Source: Podaxis mareebaensis
Taxonomy: Eukaryota > Basidiomycota > Agaricomycetes > Agaricales > Agaricaceae
Assembly: GCA_018524725.1 (NCBI GenBank)
Contig: JAEUWP010000535.1
Coordinates: 62,001-126,000 of the forward strand
Length of the DNA stretch: 64,000 bases
Direction: 5' to 3'
In this document: positions 36,765 through 46,106 of the stretch, in pieces
Position numbering within the stretch: the stretch's first letter is position 1
Layout of the letters: each line of letters starts with the position of its first letter
The notes under the pieces: model-generated
Told to the model about the DNA's origin: nothing
What the model saw: the letters and a program-made list of their open reading frames with translations, nothing else
Databases searched by the model: none
Position numbers and translations under genes: made by a program

Positions 36765-38489
36765 ATGGCTGCAAATTCTCCCACTGCTGACACCTTGAAG
36801 TCCTTGTCCTCTAAGGACTTGGAAGCTTTGCTCACTCAAAAGTGGGCTGAAAAAAAAGCTGAAGAGGAATGTCTCATAAAGGAACTTGAAGAGAAAGAGA
36901 AGGTGAAGGAGGAGAAATGCAAGCAAAAAGTGGAAAGACAGGCTAGAAAGGAGGTGGAGCACTAGGCCAAGGAAGAGGAGGATAAGAGAAGAAGGGATGA
37001 GGAAGATCACTGGGCTTGTGAGGAAGAAGAACATTTGGCTTGTGAGTCAGCTAAGAAGGAAGCCTAGGCTCAGTAGACTCTCTAGCTCAGGGAAGAGGAG
37101 TGTTATAAGCCTGCCTGACACCTTCCACCACAACATCATCTACAATGCCTTAGTCCATGAACTTGGACTTCCTAATGCCTCCTGCTCTACCACTCAAGAT
37201 ATGGGTATACCAGTTGAAGACTCAATCTGCTATTGCAATGAAGCTTTCGCTAACTGTCACCTTCCTAGCCATACATCATTATTCTCCAAAGACTAGCTGA
37301 CACCTGGACCAATCTTCTATCCCACTGATTGTATGATGATGGAAATATTACACATCACCTGGGAGAATGCTCCCTTCACCCATGTCTTTGATCCCAATGG
37401 GTTATATGTCCAAATGATTCACAATAACTTCAACTCCACCTGGGCTCATGGTTGGAAGATGATTCCTTACACTGGAGAGCCAATAGTATTCCTTCACCCC
37501 TACATGATGTATCCACCTGAGGTCATCCCACACATTATCAAGTATGAAGTTGCACATGGTTTCTACTTTTGAGAAGTAGAAGTCTATCATGTTGATCCTA
37601 ACTCCAATGAACCTCTAGCCATCCCTCCCCACTGCACTCAGCTTCCACCTCTCTGCAGTGTTGACTCTAATGTTCTAGGCATTGACAAGTCAAACCCTGA
37701 AGAACCCATCAGTGATCCTCCACTATATCCACTGCCATACATTACCACAGACATATTGTCATCATCATCATCCTCCCTGCACCATAGCCTGATCTTCCTC
37801 CATGAGTCAGACTTCTCTGACTCAATGCCTCTAGCAGGGAACTTTACCATTCCCAGTTCTGCCTCATCTCCTGACTCATACTCCTCTGACTCCTCTAATG
37901 GACACCTTCACCCTGATATAGACTTGTAATATAAACCAGTAAACAGTTTCTTCCTTATCTCTGTTACTACAGACTCTTCACCTTGTATCCTTGTATCTCA
38001 GCTGAACTTGGATTTGAACTATTCCCTTACTTAGTTAGTTTCCTTTCTTGTCTTGTTTCTATTCTTGTCTTGGTCTCTATTCCTGTCTCACTCCACTCTG
38101 TAGCTACACTTCTATTTAACTCTCAGACTTGTAGCTTTACTTCATCATAGTTACCAGATTTGGACCTTAGAAGTAAAGCTTAAATAGCTGCTCATGTACT
38201 AGAAGTGCAAGCTTCCTATATTCTTAAATCCATCTTAAATTCAGAATATTGCTCTTACTTTATCTCTGGATTGATGTTAGCTCACAATCAGTGTGGTAGT
38301 AAACCCTCTATTGGTCATATCCTCAACTGATAGAAGTTCAACCTCTAAGTGTGCTTAACTGGACACTTGCCTTGCCACCTACTTACCATGATCCTTCTTG
38401 CTAGATCCTAGTGCCTCTGTGAACCATCTAGTGAGATAGCCACTCCCTAGCTTAAGCATAGGCAACCAGTGATAAGGACCAACCTAACA
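36765..38489 (+). mobile_element. LTR-like element, right copy, with degenerate coding region
   Basis: A coiled-coil frame begins at ATG 36765 (LSSKDLEALLTQKWAEKKAE, then Lys/Glu repeats) and is interrupted by several TAG stops around 36964-37080. An apparently related frame (37100-37930) reads FHHNIIYNALVHELGLPN, ITWENAPFTHVFDPNGLYVQ, HGWKMIPYTGEPIVFLHPYM and a Ser/Asp-rich end HLHPDIDL, with two stops inside. The last part and the following 560 bp are repeated in inverted orientation at 34490-33726. The copy ends GGACCAACCTAACA at 38489. I do not recognise the protein; no protease, reverse transcriptase or integrase motif is visible. It may be a non-autonomous retrotransposon gene. Confidence 0.45.
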
Positions 38490-38521
38490 AGGAGTGCAAA
38501 TGTCATGAGGTTGAGGCTCAC

Positions 38522-38848
38522 TTGCAGGTGGAAAGTAAGTATTTGATCCTCTATGTATGTTGCCTACTGATTTTTGGCCATGCATCTACAACAGGAAATA
38601 GCCATGTGGAAGGCATGCTGACCCCCAATAATGGCAGCAATGATGACAGTGATGAAGCCAAACTCAATCTCTCTGGTATGCACAAGGAGCTTGTTGATTA
38701 TAGTTACACTACAGGTATGCAAGTGATGAATAAGGACAATAACAAGGAAGAGGAGTCACTAAGGGATAAAGAAAGTGATTGGGAGTCAGATGATAGGGAA
38801 TGGGTTGAGAATGATGCAGAGTTAGAGGGTTATAGGTCCCTTGACTAA
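38522..38848 (+). CDS. Hypothetical acidic ORF in CpG-poor DNA
   Basis: A frame of about 108 codons starts just after the right end of the LTR-like copy. It begins with a hydrophobic stretch (YLILYVCCLLIFGHAS) that could pass as a signal peptide and ends with an acidic tail (DWESDDREWVENDAELEG). No stop interrupts it, but in CpG-free decayed DNA this is weak evidence. It may be a remnant of a transposon protein or of a captured gene. Confidence 0.2.
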   Translation: MQVESKYLILYVCCLLIFGHASTTGNSHVEGMLTPNNGSNDDSDEAKLNLSGMHKELVDYSYTTGMQVMNKDNNKEEESLRDKESDWESDDREWVENDAELEGYRSLD

Positions 38849-39169
38849 GTAGACATACTTTGAATCCTACAGCAAAAGTTTTGAGCATTATAATACTGAT
38901 ACATCCAAGGAATCATGTGCATAAAAATGGTCTTCACATGCTTCATAAAAAGGCTGTCCTCCTCCACTACTAACAGACCTTTAGCCCTGTCTACTCTGGA
39001 AAACCTCAGCATCAACCAAACACCATTCCAGCTTTGCCCATGACCACAGCTAGGTTAGCACACTTGTTTAAGATTCTAAAACTATAAAACACCAAATGAA
39101 TGCAACTTCTCATCAGAAGAACCTACAAGGCTCCTCAAAGGTGAGTACATTATCCTAGGCAATTAGGAC

Positions 39170-40768
39170 ACTCAATTAACAGGTTGAAAACAGCTAATGA
39201 TACTGGTAGTAACTCAGTGCTATATAATTAACAAGTATGAAGTATCATCTTTGTCAACAGAATCACACAAATGACAACAAAAGGCCTGTAAATGACATTA
39301 ATCAAAATTGTATCAAAGAGTGAAATGCTTCAGAACAATTGCCACTCACAGTAACACTATGTATGCATTGTTTGCCTATCAAAAGACTTTCTGCTTACTT
39401 GATGTTCAAACCAAGAGTAAAGAAATTGACTCACAGACTGAATAATGATACCTAAGGCTAGAGCCAAGTACACTTATTGGTGGCAAGAACACTCAGAGAC
39501 ACAAGAGTATATGCATTTGCATGAAAGAACTCACAGCAGAGATAGATGTAAAACAAGACAGCTGCAGTATGAAGTGAGATGTAGAAAGCACAGAAATAAT
39601 TATTCAAAGATTACCTTCACAATATACTCAATGCATCAAACTATATTTCTCTAAAGCTCTTGGTTCCAATTTATCTGAATGTGTGTTGGGATCAGATGTT
39701 GACTCAGATACTGAAGAGGCTGTAGACTCACATATTTGGATGGTCAGAATCAGGGCCAACAAAAGTATGACTGGATTCTCTTAATCATCAAACCAGATAA
39801 AGCATACCAGAAGTTGGCTTACTGATATTGAGACTTAATACAACAAGGCATGTCAAGTATCTCATCTCCAACCATCCTTTGAAAATGCAGCCACAGAATC
39901 CACTAAAAGTGTAGAATTCATCTAGTGGTGACTCTTCAGCATCTCCATGCTATCTTCAGATCAAACTGGGGAACTCACAGCTGCTCCACCAAAGATACTT
40001 CCAACAGTAATATGATTGGAAGGCTGATAATGCAACAAACAGAAACACCAGTCTGACAAGAATCTGTTTATCATTCTCCCACATGACCCAGAGGCACAAG
40101 CAAAGGATTACTTGAGTGTCATGAGATAACATTAAACCAGTCCAACTCACTGTAAAATAAAGTTGACTCACTTTCAGAAGCAAACACATTAACTACCCCA
40201 ATATCTGACATGACAAAGGTCAACTCAACTGTTGAAAACAGGCAATGGGTGCCTACTCACAGAAGATCACCTGTGCTAAGCTGATGCAATCAATGTCTGA
40301 ATCCCATCCAATCATCCCTAGCACTGTAGGCAATACTGTCAACAACAATTGAAAGACTATGAGGAGTCCTAGCTTATGAGATAACTAGAATATAAGGCCC
40401 ACAATGATGAAGTACTGGTTCAGGAGGAAGATGAACTTGACCAAGGTCCATTTGGAGGCCCAGATGAATTCCACTTCCTGAGAGAATGTCAAATAGTAGT
40501 TGTGTGTCTTTGAGAAATAGAATGAGTGAGGAGTGATACAAAAGCAACCAAATCTGAGTGATATGATGACTCATGTATGCTGTCAACATGATGCCTATGG
40601 CAGAGTAAACATTGATGCTTTACAGTTTCAAATGACTTGAAACACTCTTACCCTGAACATACTGTCATAACAACTATCAGTTAATGTCCAGGTCACACAT
40701 ATTCAACAACTCACCTGGCTTAACCAAAGTAGCTGTATACCTTGAGCAGCTTCAATAGCTGGAACCAT
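39170..40768 (-). pseudogene. DUF6533 membrane protein, copy B, inactivated by CpG decay
   Basis: This copy aligns along its whole length with intact copy C (43274-44890). A start survives at 40768 (MVPAIEAAQGIQLLWLSQ), as does LWVMWENDKQILV. The splice donor after the third exon reads AT instead of GT, because the C/G pair at 44697-44698 in copy C is TG at 40574-40575. The final exon has TGA at 39302-39304 where copy C has CGA (43415-43417). Almost every CG in copy C is TG or CA here. It cannot encode a normal protein. Confidence 0.85.
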
Positions 40769-41620
40769 ATTCAAGGCAAGCAAGGAGCATAAGAAGGTGG
40801 GGGTAGTGCTTTGAAAACAGGTGCCTTTAAGCTTTAAGTATTAGGGCCACAATATATGGTACCATTCTCAAAGTGCATCCATAAGGGAGAGAAACCATTC
40901 AATGGCAACCTTGGCATTCCTTCCATGAGTAATAGCATTTCCAAAGTGAGAGTCCCCAATATCACAGATGCCATAGCAATAGTCTAATCTTTGAAGCCAA
41001 TTCATTGAGATTAACTGTTTTCATCATCTCAGCACATCTACAAGAAAATCATCAATGACACATCAGTTTTGGGCTGCCACAAAAACTTGTGTATGATGAG
41101 TCATCCTGAATCTGATACTAGCAGTCACACTTCTGCATTTCAACTTCCAGAAACTTTTTTGTAGCTTGCAGATTTGCCAAGCTGGCAGAGAAGACAATGT
41201 TTGACATTCAAAGTTCCACAGTAGTAACCACATATGTGTCCTATTCAGGAATCAAACTGAGAGTTATTACAACTCTTGCATGTAATTGCTAGTTTATGTG
41301 CCATTGTTTGCCTGTCATTTGATGGTAGATTCATCTGGATACTGGGCAGCCCATACAGCATAGTAAAAGTCAACTCTGTCATCACTTATACCTGCCACTA
41401 CATACTCTGCCAGCACTCTCCAATTGAAAAAAGTAGGGCCCTTTGTGCACTAGTCCTCTCTTATACCCTATGCACTCCATCATACCATAAGCTGGACAAG
41501 GGAAGTGCTATGGGAGCAGATTTGTAACCCCACTTCCAGTGAATTCTCAGTAAAAATTGAATTGAAACTGAGCTGCTCCAATCAAGGCTCCTGTCAAAAA
41601 CACTTTGTGAATGCACCACA
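40769..41620. repeat. Upstream flank of copy B, paralogous to 44891-45745
   Basis: The homology between the B and C blocks extends about 850 bp beyond the start codons. This shows that a unit of about 2.4 kb, gene plus promoter, was duplicated. The B version has lost its CpG sites, while the C version retains them. Confidence 0.75.
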
Positions 41621-42272
41621 TAGGCTATAGACTCAACTGCAGGTATGTTGGTTTGTGGCATTACCACCTTTGGGTTCTGGAGTACATTATAATGTGACTG
41701 TGGTTGGTAAATAAGTATAGGGCAGCCATCATGATTGTCTGATTTGAGCCACATGTACAGTGTTGAGTGCTTGAATGACTGATACATAATAGCCCAGGCA
41801 TCAGCAAAACATCCAAAAGATGTTATTGACTTGGAGATCTTAAGAAACTCCAACATCATTTTGTGCATATTAGATACTTATAAAATGTTGGCTCTGAGAA
41901 TGCCAAGCAAATGGACTCATGTACTGGAATTACCAGATAAAAAACATCCTTGTGAGATACTGCCTAACTGGGTAAAAGCATGTTGGTGAGATGACTAGTA
42001 TGTTACCATCATCTATGGAACAATGATATATTAAACCATCACTATCAATGCATGACCATCATAGACCCATCATTGTAAGCACCTTACCATCATTTAAGTA
42101 TCTTTTTGATGACCTTATCATTATTGAGGGGCAGGAACTAAATATTTTGAAGTGCAAGGGAGATGCCCCCATGCATCAAGAAAGGACTTACAAGGACTTA
42201 GAACTGACCCCTCTCTCTAATGAGACAAAGCAGGTAGTGGGCTATATATTATAATAATACAAGGCCCAGTAA
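41621..42272. other. CpG-free, no gene recognised
   Basis: This AT-rich decayed sequence holds only short frames and several ACCATCAT/CATCATTG-like motifs around 42000-42120. Nothing further could be identified. Confidence 0.5.
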
Positions 42273-42429
42273 GGCCTGATAGCTCAGCTGGATAATTGTC
42301 TGGCTACTCTTAGGAGGCCTTGGGTTCAAGTCCTGGTCTAGCCAATTCTAATGTACCTCATAAACTCAATAGAGGTGTATTGGGATAGATCTCCAGAAGG
42401 TGTTGGGGGTTCAAGCCCCTGTTTAGTCA
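42273..42429 (+). repeat. Tandem tRNA-like element (SINE head or tRNA pseudogenes)
   Basis: The first unit, 42273-42344 (72 nt), has an A-box-like TAGCTCAGCTGG, a B-box-like GGTTCAAGTCC, a weak acceptor pairing (GGCCTGA with TCTAGCC) and a possible CTT (lysine) anticodon loop, CTCTTAG. Several stems contain mismatches. A second T-arm with perfect pairing (GGGGG-TTCAAGC-CCCT) follows at about 42405-42420, with a similar 3' tail (TAGTCAATTTTAGTG against TAGCCAATTCTAATG). The pair therefore looks like a tandem duplication. It is probably not a working tRNA. Confidence 0.5.
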
Positions 42430-42453
42430 ATTTTAGTGTTGTAACTGATGGTA

Positions 42454-42513
42454 AGCTGGTATACTTCAGACATGATGGGACTACCTGGTATACTTTGGAC
42501 ATGGTGGGACTGC
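42454..42513. repeat. About 29-bp imperfect tandem duplication
   Basis: CTGGTATACTTCAGACATGA and the following TGGGACTA recur immediately as CTGGTATACTTTGGACATGG and TGGGACTG. Confidence 0.8.
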
Positions 42514-43273
42514 CTTGTATTCATCCCTTGATATGGTAAGCTCATATAACATTGGGTATGTATGCATTAAATTTGACAGAGGCCATGACTGGTAGTGCTT
42601 GGACATAACTTGTAGTCCTTATCCTGACTTGTATGACCTTGACAGGTCTGAGCCTTTTTACTGATGGGCATCTCAGTGTTGTGGTACTGCAGCTGCTACA
42701 GGCTTGCCCTAGGAGGCTCTAGCTGATTATTAACAGTTCACTTGGGGCTAGCCTCTATGATAAAGCTGGAAGAGAATGGACAAAACGGGGAAAAATAGTG
42801 CAAGGAGGGATTGGAAAGGAATGGAAGTTGGTGTAATAGCAATGCTTTAGCTCAAGGGTTGAAAGGAAAGGTAGTACACGTATCATGTGTCCTCCATCTC
42901 TATCTGTGCCCCTGTCCTCAAGGGATCTGCTTCTATGGACATATATATCATCAGTTGCTGTGCTCGGTTGCCCATGCTCAGGAGTTCCGAAGCCCAGAGC
43001 GGAGTTGACTTGGGGAGAACCCTCCATGTAGTCATCTTCATCCTCCCTTTAACATTTGCTTGCTTTCAAGGTCTCGATAGTTTCTTCAACGGTTATATCC
43101 CTTGTTATGCATCTTGGGGATGTAATTATAGGTGTACAGGATTCTTACACAAGCGAGTTAACATCATCAAAGTCGACATCGACGGCACTCAAAAGATGTC
43201 CCGAGTCCTTCATGCACCACACAGGCTGGTTGGATCCTATAGGCGGACCAAGCTGAAGACCACAGGGTTGTAC
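42514..43273. other. Right edge of CpG-poor domain and 3' flank of copy C
   Basis: CG dinucleotides reappear at 42784 and become regular from about 42865 (TACACGTATC). The segment 43104-43273 is the conserved flank shared with 26135-26293 and, in part, 29791-29860. No gene could be identified. Confidence 0.5.
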
Positions 43274-44890
43274 TTATACCAGTATACTTGTAGCCCAATG
43301 TCCTGACCATGAGGGTGGTAATTCAGCAATATATAGTCGCCGAGTATGAAGTATCATCCTCGCCGACAGAATCGCGCGAATGACAATGAATGGCCTACAC
43401 ATAAATGGCATCAATCGGAATTGCATCAGAGAGTGAAATATTTCAGAACGATTGCCACTCACGGCGCCATCATAAATATGTTGCTCGCCTATCACAAGTC
43501 TTTCCGTTTACCTGATGTTCAAGCGAAGAGTAAGAAATTCGACTCACAGATTGCATAACAATACCCAAGGCTAGAGCCGAGTACACTTGTTTATGGCAAG
43601 AACACTCAGAGATATAAGAGTGCATGTATCTGTGTGAACGGACTTACAGCAGATGTAGACGTAGAATAAGACACCTACAGTATGAAGTGAGATGCGGAAA
43701 GTGCAAGAATAATTAAACAAAAATTACCCTCACGATATACTCGGTGCATTGCACTGCGTCCCCCTAAAGCTCTTGGTTCCGATCTGTCTGAATGTGTGTT
43801 GGGATCAGATGTCGACTCGGATACCAAAGAGCATCTTAGACTCACACATTCGGATGGTTGGAATCAGGGCCAACAAGAGTATGGCTGCATTCTCTCAATC
43901 ACTCAACCAGATAAAGCGCACCAGAAGTCGGCTTACCGATATCGAGACTCAAGGCAACGAAGCACGCAATGAATCTCTTCTCTAGCCATGCTTTGAAAAT
44001 GCAACCGTGGATTTCATCAAGAGTGTAGAATTCATCTATTGGTGAACCTTCAGCATCTCGATATACCTCCAGATCAAAATTTGGGTTAAACTGAGGAACT
44101 TACAGGCATTCCGCCCAAGATACTTCCAACAGTAATATGATTGGAAGACCGCTGACCCGGCAAACAGGGAAACCAGTCCGACAACGATCCGCTTATCATT
44201 CTCCCACATGACCCAGAGGCGCAAGCAAAGGATTGCTTGAGTGTTGTGAGCTGACGTTAAGCTAGTCCCATTCGCTGAAAAACAATGTCGACTCACTTTC
44301 AGAAACGAACACATTAACCACCCCCACGTCTGACATGATGAAGATCAACCCAACTGTCGAAGACGGGCAACAATATCCACCCACAGATGATTCCCCCTGC
44401 TAAGCCCATACAGTTGACGTCGGAATCCCATCCAACTATACCCAACACTGTAGGCAACACCATCAAAACGCTAATTGAATGACTACGAAGAGTCCGAGCT
44501 TACCAGATAACTGTAAACCAAGGTTTGCTAGGATGGAATACCGGTTTAGGAGGAACATGAATTTCACCAAGGTCCACTTGGAAGCCCAGATGAGTTCCAC
44601 TTCCTGAGAGAACGTCAAAAAGTAGTCGTATATCTTTGAGGCATAGAATGAGCAAGGCTTGAGACGAAAGCGAGATTTGAATGGTGCGTTGACTCACGTA
44701 TATCGTCAACGCAATGCCTACGGGGAAGTAAACATCGATGCTTACATTTTCGAATGACTTGAAAAACTCTTACCCTGAACATACTATCATAATAATCATC
44801 GGTTAATCCGCAGGTCGCACATACCCAACGACTCACCTGGCTTAGCCGAAGCACCTGTACATCTTGAGCGAGCTCCGCAGCTAGAGCCAT
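43274..44890 (-). CDS. DUF6533-type multi-pass membrane protein, copy C
   Basis: Exon 1, from ATG 44890, reads MALAAELAQDVQVLRLSQ. The DUF6533 core follows as GIALTIY, then IYDYFLTFSQEVELIWASKW and TLVKFMFLLNRYSILANLGL, then a hydrophobic helix (MVLPTVLGIVGWDSD). LRLWVMWENDKRIVVG with a helix (LVSLFAGSAVFQSYYCWKYL) comes next, and the last exon has AILSARMILHTRRLYIAE, ending at 43274. Introns show normal GT-AG borders where checked. Roughly 330 residues with several membrane segments and an N-terminus without a signal peptide. The role is unknown; the family is restricted largely to basidiomycetes. The silenced sister copy B lies about 2.5 kb away. Confidence 0.82.
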
Positions 44891-46106
44891 ATTCGAACCA
44901 ACCAAGGGGTATGAGAAGGCAAGAGTAAGCGCTTTCAAGGAAATGGGGGTCTTTAAGTATTAGTGCCACGAATATATAGTACCATTCTCGGAGCCTGTCC
45001 GTAAGGGAGCGAATCAATTCAACGGCAACCTGGCATCTCTTCCAGGAGTAATAACGTTCCCAAAGGTGAGAGACCCCGACGTCGCTGATGCCCGCAGCCA
45101 TAGGTAGTTTAATCTTCGAAGCCAATTCATCAAGGCTAACTGTTTTCATTCGGTCTCAGCGCCTCTGCGAGAGAGTCATCAACGACGCGTGGATTTTGGG
45201 CCGCCACGAAAACTCGCATACGACGAGTTGTCCCGAGTCCGATACAAGTGTTGCACCCCGACTTCGAGAAGTCTTCTTCGTAGCTCGTAGATTTGGCCGG
45301 CGGAGAAGACAATATTCGACATTCAAAGTTCCGCAGTAGTAACCATGTATGTGTTCCATTCGGGAATCAAACGAAGAGCTATTACGATTCCTGACCCGGT
45401 TTATATGCCACTGTCTATTTGTCACTCGACGACAGGTTCATAACGTTCATCTGAATAATGGGCAACTCATACAGCATAATAGAAGTCGACTCTGTCATTA
45501 CTCATACCTGCCATCACATACCCTGCCACTGGTGCTCTCCAACGAAAAAGTCGGCTTCATTGTGCTTTAGTCCTCCTTTATACCCTATGTGCTCTATCAT
45601 GCCATAGACCGGCCATGAGGAGTGCTATTAAGCATATTCTCAACCCCGCTTTCAGCAAATTTTCATCAAAAACTGAATTGAAACTGAGTTGCTCCGTACC
45701 CAGGCTCTCGCTGAAAGCGGTTTGCGAATAGAGTGTATAATGCAACCTTGTTTTCAGTGAGTTTTCAGTGAAAACTGAATTGAAACTGAATTGGCTCCAT
45801 ATCCGGGATCTCGCTGAAAACGTGTAGCATATACACTCTAATACGCTGTGTAGCAGTGCTGTGCCAACTCATGAGTACTCACGAGGGCTCATGCATATTA
45901 AGGAGCCGAAGGGGTTCGCAAGATAACTGTGAACATTGTGTTTCAATCACCAACACCTGGCAATAGCTGCGAGTATGCCGGACACCCAACCCACTATACG
46001 CAAAACCTAGTGTATTTAGTACTATAGCAAATTCCCTATCCTCTACAAATGTATAAGCAACCAAGCACGATAATCAATTCCAAACCCAAAACCAAGGGGA
46101 AAAAGC
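44891..46106. other. Promoter flank of copy C and RTF1 3' side
   Basis: The segment 44891-45745 is the CpG-containing partner of 40769-41620. A minus-strand frame at 45149-44796 is open, but the B version is broken, so it is not considered a gene. Two imperfect direct repeats of about 80 bp, 45659-45735 and 45757-45838, share AAAACTGAATTGAAACTGA and a CTCGCTGAAA block. Confidence 0.5.

Larger units (their letters stand above)
29820..42860. other. CpG-depleted domain (about 13 kb)
   Basis: Reading through this interval I found only one or two CG dinucleotides before 42784, for example one at about 37249. DNA on both sides has CG in nearly every line. TG and CA are abundant, and G and C are otherwise present, so this is specific loss of CpG rather than simple AT richness. 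The domain holds foldback element 2, LTR-like elements, a non-LTR insertion, DUF6533 pseudogene B and a tRNA-like repeat. The likely cause is long-term cytosine methylation and deamination, or a CpG-targeted RIP-like process. Confidence 0.9.

Noticed and set aside
29820..42860. A viral or organellar insert as cause of the odd composition
   Set aside because: It contains paralogues of nuclear genes next door and typical nuclear repeats; the difference is confined to CpG.
44796..45149. 117-codon minus-strand frame upstream of copy C (MKTVSLDELASKIKLPMAAG)
   Set aside because: It runs into exon 1 of copy C, and the D and E units lack a counterpart; more likely promoter DNA than a gene.
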